Of a DNA stretch of 64,000 nt, positions 1-8,849 are shown one piece after another. The translations under genes and the position numbers were made by a program. The DNA comes from Collinsella aerofaciens (GTDB lineage: Bacteria; Actinomycetota; Coriobacteriia; Coriobacteriales; Coriobacteriaceae): contig NZ_CP024160.1 in the NCBI RefSeq assembly GCF_002736145.1, positions 1,674,001 through 1,738,000 of the forward strand, given 5' to 3'. The notes under the pieces were generated by a model. That model worked only from the letters and a program-made list of their open reading frames with translations. It was not told where the DNA came from and did no database searches. How positions within the stretch are numbered: the stretch's first letter is position 1; each line of letters opens with the position of its first letter.

Positions 1-183
1 GGCGGCGAGCTGTTCGCGACGATTCTTGGGAAAGACAAGCGCCAGGACCATGCCAAAGAGGATGGCAAATACCGGCCCGCCGACCACCTCAATCTGTTTG
101 CCGAGCAGCGTTGCGGGGATAGCGATGATCAGGCAGAACAAGACACCCTTCCAGCGCTCGCGTACGGTATTCGCCAGTTGCAT
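1..183 (-). CDS. YeiH/UPF0324-family membrane transporter, N-terminal part only
   Basis: The first 61 codons of a gene reading off the left edge. The start at 183 has an AAGGA site 8 bases upstream. The peptide has a short basic N-terminus, a hydrophobic helix (about residues 14-25), then a VVGGPVFAILFGM segment and a second helix. This pattern is typical of the UPF0324/YeiH family of multi-pass inner-membrane proteins, often annotated as putative sulfate exporters. It is divergent from the GntR regulator that starts 190 bases away, so that regulator may control it. The family call rests on the N-terminus alone. Confidence 0.62.
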   Translation of the reverse strand, partial: MQLANTVRERWKGVLFCLIIAIPATLLGKQIEVVGGPVFAILFGMVLALVFPKNRREQLAA

Positions 184-376
184 ATGGGATTCCTTCTTTC
201 TATTTCACGTTTGCGACGGCTTATGATACGGCAACATCGAGCACAGTCTCGCGCAAACAAAGACTAAGATGCCGCAATAGTTCTCGGGCGACAGTCGAAT
301 TACTCACCGCGGAGAGCTGATTCGCGGCATAATAAACAACTGACATATGAGTTTGATAGAACGGTTGCGAGGCACT

Positions 377-1078
377 ATGGAAGAATCGATGCACGTCGGC
401 GAGCAAGAAACAAGCCTACAAGACCAGTCCTACCACACCATTCGACGCAAAATCGTCTATCTGGACTATAAGCCGGGCGAAAAGCTAGGCGTCAAGCAGC
501 TTTGCGACGACCTAGATATGGGGCGCACCCCCGTGCGCGAGGCTTTGGTTCGTTTGGCGCAGGAAGGCCTGGTGCGTACCGTGCCCCAAAGTGGCACCTA
601 TGTCTCGCCCATCAACCTCACCCTTGCCGAGAGTGCCTGCTACATTCGCGAGCACCTGGAAAAGCAGGTAATTGTGGAGTGCTGCGCCCGTGCCACCTCG
701 GCCGGCATCGAGCAGCTCGACCGCGCCATCGTGCTGCAGGAAAAGGCCATGGCCGAAGAGGATCGCATCGGCTTCTTTTTGAGCGACAACCTCATGCATC
801 ACATGATTTTTAGCATCGCATGTCGCAGCACCGTGTGGTCGTGGCTCGAAGAGACCAATGCCGACCTGGAGCGCTTCCGCTGGCTGCGCGCCGCCACGCA
901 GGTTCTCGACAATCAGGACATCGTGAACGAGCACAAGCAGATTCGCCGCGCTATTGCCGGTCGCGACCCCATCGAAGCGAGCTTTTTGGTCAGCAAGCAC
1001 CTGCACATGATGTTCCGCAACCAAACCGAGGTTCTGGACCAGTTCCCCGAGTACTTCGAGACCAGCAAGCTCCGCTAA
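377..1078 (+). CDS. GntR-family (FadR/FCD type) transcriptional regulator
   Basis: About 233 residues. The N-terminal winged helix-turn-helix (about residues 16-80) carries the GntR pattern YHTIRRKIVYLDYKPGEKL, then GRTPVREALVRLAQEGLV, followed by SGTYVSP at the wing. The remainder is an all-helical FCD ligand-binding domain (about 90-220). Such proteins are usually ligand-responsive repressors of neighbouring metabolic or transport genes, and the divergent YeiH-like gene is the obvious candidate target. The start is uncertain: an ATG at 377 follows GCGAGG closely, while one at 347 in the same frame has no ribosome site. Family is secure; effector unknown. Confidence 0.85.
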   Translation: MEESMHVGEQETSLQDQSYHTIRRKIVYLDYKPGEKLGVKQLCDDLDMGRTPVREALVRLAQEGLVRTVPQSGTYVSPINLTLAESACYIREHLEKQVIVECCARATSAGIEQLDRAIVLQEKAMAEEDRIGFFLSDNLMHHMIFSIACRSTVWSWLEETNADLERFRWLRAATQVLDNQDIVNEHKQIRRAIAGRDPIEASFLVSKHLHMMFRNQTEVLDQFPEYFETSKLR

Positions 1079-1084
1079 CCTGCC

Positions 1085-1106
1085 AAAACCACCACAAAGG
1101 GGACAG
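1085..1106 (+). repeat. Left half of a GGGGACAG palindromic repeat, split by the IS
   Basis: This stretch (CAAAACCACCACAAAG followed by GGGACAG) matches the left halves of the intact repeats at 4660-4702 and 4891-4928. The matching right half lies at 2561-2581, on the other side of the insertion sequence. Confidence 0.75.
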
Positions 1107-1144
1107 TGAACTGCGCCCCGAAACTTGGACTGAATAAATAGCGA

Positions 1145-2514
1145 CTACGCCGCAAGGGCCCGGTCCCGGAACTCCTCCGGCGTCAGGCCCTTCAATCTTA
1201 CCTGCCTGCGCCGCGTGTTCCAATGGACTATGTACTCCTCCAGGTCGCGCTTGAAGTCCTCGAAGCTGCCCCACTCCCTGCCGCGGTAGAACTCGTCCTT
1301 CACGTGGCCGAAGAGCTGCTCGGTGGCGGCGTTGTCGACGCAGTTCCCCTTGCGCGACATGCTCTGGGTGATGCCCGCCCCCTCCAGCCTGGAGGTGTAG
1401 GACTCGTGCTGGTACTGCCAGCCCATGTCCGAGTGCATGGTCGGTGCCGCCCCGTCGGGCAGGGCCTCGAGGAGCCGGTCGAGCATCCTGTGCTGCTGGG
1501 CGAGGTCCGGCGAGGTCGATATGTCGCTCGCCACGATCTCCTTCGTGCAGAAGTCGAGCACCGGGGCCCAGTAGGCCTTGGCGCCGGCGACCTTGAACTC
1601 GGTGACGTCGGTGCCGAGCTTCTGCCACGGCCCCTCGGCGCCGAAGTCCCTCGCGATGACGTTCTCGAACGTGCTCCCCACGAGCCCCCTGTAGGAGCTG
1701 TACCGGCGGCGGGAGCCCCGGCGGCGTATCCCGCACCGGATGCCCATCTCGCGCATCATCTTGAGCACGGTCTTGTCGGCCACGACCGCGCCCAGCTCGG
1801 CGCGCAGGCACATGGCTATCTGCCGGTGCCCGCAGCCGTTGGCGGTGCGCGAGAATATCTCGGCCGCGGCGTCGCGCAGCTCGGGCCTGGTCGGCCTCCG
1901 CGGGTGCGCCAGCGCGTAGTAGTAGGTCGACCTCCTGAGCCCCGAGCACTCCAGCAGGTGGCGCAGGGAGTGCCCCTCCGCCCTCAGCGCCCCCACCGCC
2001 TCGGCCGCCGCCCTGGTCAGAGCCCGTCCCGCTCGACCAGGGCGCGCAATTTTTTTAGGTAGGCGACCTCGGCCTCGAGCCTGCGGCAGCGCTCCTCGAG
2101 CTCCTGCTCGCGGGTGCGGGCCCGGGGTTTCGACCTCGACCCCCTCGGCCTGCCCTTCGGTCCGGGCCGCAGCGCCTCGGCGCCGCCCTCGCGGTAGAGC
2201 CTGCACCAGCGCTCCAGCGGGGACTTCGACCTGATCCCGAACTCGGCCATGGCGTCGGTCTTCGCCATCCCGCCGTCGACCACGGCCGATGCCGCGGCGA
2301 CCCTCTGCTCGAATGTGTACCTGGATTGTTTCCCGCCCATGGACAGCAGCGCCTCGCTTCCGAACGCCCGGTATACCCACTGCCATTCTCTCACGGTCTC
2401 GCGGGGGACGGACAGGGCCTCGGCCGCCGGTTTGCAGCCGACGCCGGCGTCGAAGAGCTCGACGGCCCGCCTCCTGGACTCCAGGTCGTGCTTCACCCTG
2501 AGGTCTATACTCAT
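1145..2514 (-). CDS. IS3-family transposase OrfAB, made by programmed -1 frameshift
   Basis: The fusion transposase expected if ribosomes slip back one base on the A7 run (minus-strand reading of 2050-2056). OrfA residues 1-155 then continue as IARPGRAG in the second frame to the stop at 1145, about 456 residues in all. The second part has an HTH_21 region and an rve integrase core with catalytic residues in GTDVTEF, HSDMGWQY and NAATEQLFGHVKDE. Exactly 35 residues separate the second Asp from the Glu (DD35E). No good independent start for OrfB is visible, so frameshifting is probably needed for activity. Confidence 0.85.
2017..2514 (-). CDS. IS3-family OrfA, DNA-binding protein
   Basis: 165 residues, the zero-frame product of the insertion sequence. 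It contains two helix-turn-helix segments (about residues 12-50 and 65-110) followed by a heptad-rich, arginine/glutamate-rich stretch ending EVAYLKKL, a leucine-zipper-like region as in other IS3 OrfA proteins. It starts at 2514, preceded by GGGAGG about 9 bases upstream. OrfA normally binds the inverted repeats and limits transposition when made alone. Confidence 0.85.
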   Translation of the reverse strand: MSIDLRVKHDLESRRRAVELFDAGVGCKPAAEALSVPRETVREWQWVYRAFGSEALLSMGGKQSRYTFEQRVAAASAVVDGGMAKTDAMAEFGIRSKSPLERWCRLYREGGAEALRPGPKGRPRGSRSKPRARTREQELEERCRRLEAEVAYLKKLRALVERDGL

Positions 2515-2560
2515 GGAAAACCTCCCATTTCCCGATGTCCAAGAAATGGGAGGCAGTTCA

Positions 2561-2581
2561 CAGGCACCTTTGAGGTGGTTT
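2561..2581 (+). repeat. Right half of the GGGGACAG palindromic repeat split by the IS
   Basis: The sequence CAGGCACCTTTGAGGTGGTT continues the repeat begun at 1085-1106, with CAG duplicated by IS insertion. It corresponds to positions 4680-4700 of the intact copy. Confidence 0.75.
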
Positions 2582-2589
2582 CTCCGTAC

Positions 2590-2630
2590 AAAAAGGCCCG
2601 GCTCCGTCTGATGACGCGGAGCCGGGCCTT
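2590..2630 (-). terminator. Rho-independent terminator of glmS
   Basis: A GC-rich stem pairs AAGGCCCGGCTCCG with CGGAGCCGGGCCTT around a short loop. On the minus strand it is followed by a T run. It lies 24 bases past the glmS stop. Confidence 0.9.
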
Positions 2631-2653
2631 AGTCGTTAGAACGGCGGAACCAA

Positions 2654-4501
<1,848 letters not shown>

Positions 4502-4602
4502 AGGATAAATCCCTTCGTTCGCGTGACTGCAAGACGTCCACGCACAGGGGGCGCTGAGACGTATAACGTTCGAGTATTGTACTCACGCAAACGCAAGCTG
4601 AT

Positions 4603-4633
4603 ATACCAGAAGTGGTATCTCAACTTAGATACC
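4603..4633. promoter_or_regulatory. Overlapping palindromes upstream of glmS, possible operator
   Basis: Two perfect, partly overlapping palindromes: ATACCA-N4-TGGTAT (4603-4618) and GGTATCT-N6-AGATACC (4614-4633). They resemble sites of GntR/HutC-type amino-sugar regulators in general form only. A role in glmS control is inference. Confidence 0.45.
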
Positions 4634-4659
4634 ACCCGATGCACACACGTCCAGCCGGT

Positions 4660-4702
4660 CCAAACCACCACAATGGGGACAGGCACCTTTGTGGTGATTT
4701 GG
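4660..4702. repeat. GGGGACAG palindromic repeat, copy 1
   Basis: An imperfect palindrome of about 42 bases: CCAAACCACCAC and GTGGTGATTTGG arms around a GGGGACAGGCACC centre. It is a near-copy, in the opposite orientation, of 4891-4928, and matches the IS-split copy at 1085-1106/2561-2581. Confidence 0.8.
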
Positions 4703-4732
4703 ATCGGGGCGGCGCTCTGTCCCAGCGAAAGA

Positions 4733-4870
4733 TCTCGATCTGTAACATCTGGGGCTCCGGAAGCCGGCTTAGTGTTACAGATCGAGACATTACAGTTCGG
4801 CCCCTGCACTATGTCTCGATCTGTAACAGGTAGAGCCGGTTTTGCCGTCCAGATGTTACAGATCGAGACA
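4733..4870. repeat. Four-copy inverted motif TGTTACAGATCGAGACA
   Basis: The motif occurs reverse-complemented at 4733-4747 (15 bases), direct at 4773-4789, reverse-complemented at 4812-4828 and direct at 4854-4870. Each inverted pair encloses a GC-rich spacer of 25 bases. The two pairs could form two successive hairpins. There is no coding potential. Confidence 0.85.
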
Positions 4871-4890
4871 ATTGAAGGCCCGGGCAGCTC

Positions 4891-4928
4891 AAACCACCAC
4901 AAAGGTGCCTGTCCCCTTCGTGGTGGTC
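4891..4928. repeat. GGGGACAG palindromic repeat, copy 2 (inverted)
   Basis: AAACCACCACAAAGGTGCC followed by TGTCCCCTTCGTGGTGGT. It is the same 40-base palindrome as copy 1, with its asymmetric centre in the opposite orientation. Confidence 0.8.
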
Positions 4929-4945
4929 GCGCCGGCAACGGCGTT

Positions 4946-4995
4946 TCCCCAGATAAAACCTGCCAAAATAAACCTGTCCCTTTTTGGTAGGTTTG
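4946..4995. repeat. Second repeat type (AAACCTGCCAAAATAAACC), copy 1
   Basis: Matches the reverse complement of 12444-12490 over about 40 bases, including the flank CAGATAAAACCTGCC and the core AAACCTGTCCC. It lies just before the probable promoter of the LacI gene. Confidence 0.75.
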
Positions 4996-5042
4996 GGATG
5001 CTACAATCTGGCTTGTACTTGAAACGCATCAAAGGGGCCGCT

Positions 5043-6155
5043 ATGGCAAAGGTAAAAATCAGCGACGTCGCGCGCGAGGCCGGGGTTTCGTTGGGCACGG
5101 TGTCCAACGCGCTCAACCATCCCGAAAAGCTGCGCCCCGAGACCCTCAAGCTCATCAACGAGACCATCAATCGCTTGGGCTACCTGCCCAACCAAAGCGC
5201 TCGCCAGCTGGCCGGCGGCACCACCAAGTCCTTTGGCCTGGTCCTCCCCCGTCTCGATCACGGCTTTTCGCTCCAGATTGCCAGCGGTGCCCACAACGAG
5301 GCACGCAAGCACGGCTATGACTTGCTCATCGCCAACGCCGACAACGACGACATTCTCGAAGACCATTACCTGCGCTACTTTATGGGCACGCAGATGTCCG
5401 GCGTCATGGTTCAGCCCATGGCGTCCCCTGACTGGCACCCCGCCATGGCCAAGATGCCCGTGCCGATCGTCCATCTGGACATCCACTGTTCCGAGCCCGG
5501 TTATTACGTGGCCGCCGACAACGAGGCACAGGGGCGCATTATCGCCGAACTCGCCATCGCCCGCGGCGCGCACCATGTCACCGTTGTGGGCAGAGCAGCA
5601 TTTATGCAGCTCACCCTGCGCGTGCTTGGCATTCACAAGGCCCTTGCCCTGCACCCCGATATCAAGATCGAAGTCATCGACGCCGGCGAATGGAATACCG
5701 CTGCCGACGGCTACGGCATCGGTGCCCAAATCGCCGAGCGCCCTGCGGACGAGCGCCCCGATTTTGTCATCGGCCTGACCGACGTACTGGCGTCGGGCGT
5801 TATCTCGGCGTTAATCGACAAGGGCATCTCCGTCCCCGAGCAGGTCCGCGTGGCAGGCTGCGACGGCAATCCGCTCGCCTGGAGCGGGTCGGTCCCACTG
5901 ACCACAGTAGCGCCTCCGGGCTACGAGATTGGCCGCAAGGGCGTTCAGTTGCTGATGGAGCAGATCGAGAACAAGCCCGCCGCCAAGACCAAACGCGTCC
6001 GCATCGGCTCTGCCGCGCGCACCGTCACCGCGGTCACGGCCATCGAGGACATCAACCGCCAAGAGCTCGTGCGGCCGTTCCTGCTGGAACGCGCCAGCAC
6101 TCAAGCAAGCAGCCAGGCCGAAGCCACCGCCATCAACCTGGGCGCCTACCTGTAG
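5043..6155 (+). CDS. LacI-family transcriptional regulator
   Basis: 370 residues starting at ATG 5043, preceded by AAAGGGG. The N-terminal DNA-binding domain (about residues 3-58) shows KISDVAREAGVSLGTVSNAL and the hinge region NQSARQLAGG. The rest is a periplasmic-binding-protein-like sugar sensor with FGLVLPRLDHGFS near its beginning. It is convergent with the rhamnose-type operon. Two sites of LacI-family form lie in front of rhaB, so it probably represses that operon until its sugar or sugar phosphate is present. The target assignment is inference from proximity; the family is clear. Confidence 0.93.
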   Translation: MAKVKISDVAREAGVSLGTVSNALNHPEKLRPETLKLINETINRLGYLPNQSARQLAGGTTKSFGLVLPRLDHGFSLQIASGAHNEARKHGYDLLIANADNDDILEDHYLRYFMGTQMSGVMVQPMASPDWHPAMAKMPVPIVHLDIHCSEPGYYVAADNEAQGRIIAELAIARGAHHVTVVGRAAFMQLTLRVLGIHKALALHPDIKIEVIDAGEWNTAADGYGIGAQIAERPADERPDFVIGLTDVLASGVISALIDKGISVPEQVRVAGCDGNPLAWSGSVPLTTVAPPGYEIGRKGVQLLMEQIENKPAAKTKRVRIGSAARTVTAVTAIEDINRQELVRPFLLERASTQASSQAEATAINLGAYL

Positions 6156-6189
6156 CATCTTTCCTCAACAATCCAATCCATCGCCGAAC

Positions 6190-6228
6190 AAAAAGAGCCC
6201 GACAAGCAAACACTTGTCGGGCTCTTCC
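6190..6228. terminator. Bidirectional terminator between the LacI and isomerase genes
   Basis: AAAAAGAGCCCGACAAG pairs with CTTGTCGGGCTCTT around a short loop. The stem has A and T tracts on both sides and serves the two convergent genes. Confidence 0.88.
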
Positions 6229-6265
6229 CTATCGTTTCAGCCGAAGTTAGAACGGAGGAACACAG

Positions 6266-7693
6266 CTAGCGGCAGACAACGTCCACGGGCACGTTCAGGA
6301 TCTTGGCGACCTTGAGGATCGTGTCGGTCTGGCTGCCCAGGCAGGCGGCCATGTGGTGGGTCGGGCCCGTCTCGTTCCAGCGGTCCATGAACTCACGGGC
6401 GCCGATCGAGAACTTCATGCGCATGTTGGTGTCGCCGAAGGTAAAGATCGGGCCGTCGACGTTCTCACCCTCGGCAACCACGAACTTAAAGTTGCCGTCG
6501 CCGTCCTGCGTGATGCCCAGGAAGGTGATGGTGCCGTGGCCGGGATAGAACTGGGTGAGGTAGCCGCCGCCGGTCTTGCCGTGAAAAACGGGGACAACTT
6601 TGAGCGTCGGCTTCTTGGCGGTCGAGATATCGGCATCGCCAGAGCCGGAGTGACCGATGATGACGATGTCCTCGGGGAAGTCGATGGAGTACATCTCGGA
6701 AAGCTGGCCGGTGCCAGAGATGGTCTTGAGGATGCTCATGGCGATGGCCACCTTCATATCGCCCTCGACCGCGCAGCTCGTGCCCTGCTTGATGAGCATG
6801 GAGAACGCCGGGATGAGCATGGAGTCGAGCACGCCGGCCTGACCCTTGGCATAGCCGTCGTAGTGGCTAGCAACCAGACCGATCTCCTCGTCCTTGACCC
6901 ACTGCTCAAAGGCGATGACGTACTTGGCCATCTCCTGGATGGGCTCGTCGGTGACCTTGGCGCCGCCCTCAACGTCGAAGGTGTCGAGAATCTCGGCAGC
7001 CTTGGCGTCCACGGCAGCCTTGTCATCGATGTTGTCGGCGATAGCCCACATCTTCTCCCAGTCAAACTGCTTGGTGTAGAGACCCAAGCGGTTGTAGAGG
7101 TTGGTCTCGTCGATGTAGAGGTCCATCATGCCCGGGTACGGACGGCCGATCTGGGCAATGTTGGTGCGACGCAGGCGACGACGCACCTGGGCGGCACGGC
7201 ACCACTGCTCGAGCTGCTCGGCCACAGCCGGGTCGCCACCCTCGACGACGCCGGTCACGACGGCATGACGCTTGCCGGCGCGGTTAAGGTCGGCCACGAC
7301 CTCGCCGGGAGCGCCGCAGGCGTACAGATCGCCCAGCCACGTGGGGATGTCGGTGTTGGCGTAGTCGGGCTGGGCCTTCTTCTGCACGTTGACCACGACG
7401 ACGGGCACGTCCAGGTCGCGCACGACCGGCAGCACGTTGTAGCTCGTGGCATAGGTGAGCATCTGCAGGATAACCAGATCGACGTCCTCGGCGCGGAACT
7501 TGTCGCCAGCGACCTGGGCCTGCTCCTTGGTGGTCACCATGCCGCCGTCGATAAGCTCGACAGTCGTGGGCAGCGTGGCCTTAAAGTCCTCGTACTGCTG
7601 CTCAAAATTGGGAACGAGCTGCGGGAACTGCGGAAGATAGGCACCGAGGGCGATCGAGAAAACGCCAACCTTGGCTTTGGTGTTAACGAGCAT
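6266..7693 (-). CDS. L-arabinose/L-fucose isomerase-superfamily sugar isomerase
   Basis: 475 residues; start at 7693 preceded by GGGAGGAAATC. The protein aligns in layout with AraA. Metal-ligand candidates are Glu310 (AVEGD), Glu333 (LSEMYS), His348 (IIGHSG) and a histidine in THHMA near residue 438, in the same order and spacing as the Mn-binding residues of AraA. It is the last gene of an operon with rhamnulokinase and rhamnulose-phosphate aldolase, yet it lacks RhaA features. It therefore probably isomerises the operon's aldose (L-rhamnose or a related 6-deoxy sugar) in place of RhaA. Substrate is inferred from context. A 126-bp gap with a hairpin separates it from rhaD. Confidence 0.82.
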   Translation of the reverse strand: MLVNTKAKVGVFSIALGAYLPQFPQLVPNFEQQYEDFKATLPTTVELIDGGMVTTKEQAQVAGDKFRAEDVDLVILQMLTYATSYNVLPVVRDLDVPVVVVNVQKKAQPDYANTDIPTWLGDLYACGAPGEVVADLNRAGKRHAVVTGVVEGGDPAVAEQLEQWCRAAQVRRRLRRTNIAQIGRPYPGMMDLYIDETNLYNRLGLYTKQFDWEKMWAIADNIDDKAAVDAKAAEILDTFDVEGGAKVTDEPIQEMAKYVIAFEQWVKDEEIGLVASHYDGYAKGQAGVLDSMLIPAFSMLIKQGTSCAVEGDMKVAIAMSILKTISGTGQLSEMYSIDFPEDIVIIGHSGSGDADISTAKKPTLKVVPVFHGKTGGGYLTQFYPGHGTITFLGITQDGDGNFKFVVAEGENVDGPIFTFGDTNMRMKFSIGAREFMDRWNETGPTHHMAACLGSQTDTILKVAKILNVPVDVVCR

Positions 7694-7766
7694 GATTTCC
7701 TCCCATGAGAAAAGTTGATGTTTGCAAGCAAGCGGGCGCGGCGGTTATCAGATCAGCAGCAATTAG

Positions 7767-7807
7767 ACGGCGGTTTCCACGAGCTCCCCAGCAACCGGAA
7801 CCGCCGT
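7767..7807 (-). promoter_or_regulatory. Intercistronic hairpin between rhaD and the isomerase gene
   Basis: ACGGCGGTTTCC (7767-7778) pairs with GGAACCGCCGT (7797-7807). A T run follows only on the plus strand. On the operon transcript it would be a stable hairpin, perhaps for mRNA processing or partial termination. Confidence 0.5.
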
Positions 7808-7819
7808 TTTTCTTACTTG

Positions 7820-8650
7820 CTAGTCAACAAATGCCTCGTTGATCTTGATACCAAAGTCGCGGCAGGTGTCCCTGAGGCCCTTGTCGCTAATCTTGTTGAG
7901 GAAGTCGTCCGAACCACCGTTGGCGGCACGCGCGGCCAGGTAGATCTCGGCGGCCTTCTCGACGGTGTGCGCCAGGCCAAAGGTCGTGTCAAAGTCAGGA
8001 CCGGCAGCAAACAGACCGTGGTGAGCCCAGACGATGGTGTCGTAGGTCTTCATGAGCTCGGAGCTTGCCTCGGCGATGGCCGGACCACCGGGGACCATCC
8101 AGGGCACAACGCCCACACCGGTCGGGAAGACGACGACGCACTCGGTCATCATCTGCCACAGGATACGGGTGAAGGCACGGTCCTCCAGCGGCACCACAAA
8201 GGACATCTCGATGATGCCGGGGGTGTGGGCGTGGTAAATCACCCGGTCGGCGCCATCGGTACGGGCGGCGGCGACACAGTGGTTCATATAGTGGCTCTCG
8301 AACTCACTGGTCGGACGGGCGCCGTTGGCAAGGCCCCACACAATGCGGAAGGCGTCGCCGGTCTCGTTGATCTCGACGATGCCGATGTTGGCATACGGAT
8401 CCTCCAGGACATTGCGCATATACTTGCCCGAGCCGGTGCTCACAAAGTACTGGCCGGCAAGATTCTCGCCGCGCACGCCCATCTTGACCCACTCGCGAGG
8501 CTCCTCAAAGAACGGCTTGGCCTCGGCAACCTCCTCGTCGGTCATACGGTAGGTGAGGTTGCCGCCGTTGCGCTCATGCCAGCCCTGCTTAAAGCCGTCA
8601 TCGCATAAGCGGCAGAAGCCCTTGATAAACGCCAGATCTTCCATTGCCAT
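7820..8650 (-). CDS. rhaD: Rhamnulose-1-phosphate aldolase
   Basis: 276 residues when started at ATG 8650, which has AGGAG 8 bases upstream; the E. coli enzyme is 274. A class II aldolase/adducin-family enzyme cleaving L-rhamnulose-1-phosphate to dihydroxyacetone phosphate and lactaldehyde. Visible features: NGGNLTYRM near the N-terminus, STGSGKYMRN for phosphate binding, and zinc-ligand histidines in YHAHTPG and WAHHGLF. It lies between rhaB and the isomerase on one transcript. Specificity for rhamnulose- rather than fuculose-phosphate is supported by length and by the neighbouring rhamnulokinase. Confidence 0.92.
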   Translation of the reverse strand: MAMEDLAFIKGFCRLCDDGFKQGWHERNGGNLTYRMTDEEVAEAKPFFEEPREWVKMGVRGENLAGQYFVSTGSGKYMRNVLEDPYANIGIVEINETGDAFRIVWGLANGARPTSEFESHYMNHCVAAARTDGADRVIYHAHTPGIIEMSFVVPLEDRAFTRILWQMMTECVVVFPTGVGVVPWMVPGGPAIAEASSELMKTYDTIVWAHHGLFAAGPDFDTTFGLAHTVEKAAEIYLAARAANGGSDDFLNKISDKGLRDTCRDFGIKINEAFVD

Positions 8651-8713
8651 TGTTTGTCTCCTCTCCGGGACCCGCAGGTCCAATTGAAAAACTTAGGTAA
8701 GCCGATTGACGAC

Positions 8714-8748
8714 GGCGCGGAGCATGGTTCGTGTAGGGCCTCCGCGCC
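8714..8748 (-). promoter_or_regulatory. Intercistronic hairpin between rhaB and rhaD
   Basis: GGCGCGGAG (8714-8722) pairs with CTCCGCGCC (8740-8748) in the 199-bp gap. There is no T run after it on the operon strand, so RNA processing or stability is more likely than termination. Confidence 0.5.
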
Positions 8749-8849
8749 GCATGTCATCGGAGAGAGCCGCTCGCGCCCGGCAGAAGTCGCTTGCCGCGCG
8801 CGGGGCTGGGGGTAGGTAAAAGGTGAGTCGGGGCGGGCCCCGCGCTCGT

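Larger units (their letters stand above)
1107..2560 (-). mobile_element. Complete IS3-family (IS150-like) insertion sequence, 1454 bp
   Basis: Both ends are visible. Positions 1107-1131 begin TGAACTGCGCCCCG and the reverse complement of 2536-2560 begins TGAACTGCCTCCCA; the two 25-base ends match at most positions. The triplet CAG occurs at 1104-1106 and at 2561-2563, a 3-bp target duplication as expected for IS3 elements. Inside are overlapping minus-strand frames joined by an A7 slippery run. Removing the element and one CAG restores an intact copy of the GGGGACAG repeat. Both frames and both ends appear intact, so it may still be active. Confidence 0.9.
4502..5042. other. Gene-poor, repeat-rich gap between glmS and the LacI gene
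   Basis: No coding sequence is supported here. The left third carries the upstream region of glmS with two palindromes. The rest holds two GGGGACAG-type palindromes, four copies of a 15-17 base inverted motif, and one copy of the second repeat type. These are listed separately. A TACAAT at 5002-5007 could be the -10 element for the LacI gene, but no convincing -35 was found. Confidence 0.7.

Noticed and set aside
1145-2542. A single 465-residue transposase starting at 2542
   Set aside because: The first third of that frame is an out-of-frame shadow of OrfA. The OrfA frame plus a -1 slip on the A7 run explains both halves with proper domains.
4502-4660. glmS ribozyme upstream of glmS
   Set aside because: The conserved core of the ribozyme is not seen. 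The region instead has short palindromes.
6266-7693. Naming the isomerase araA or fucI
   Set aside because: Superfamily residues are clear, but the operon context points to rhamnose-type metabolism, so no gene symbol is justified.
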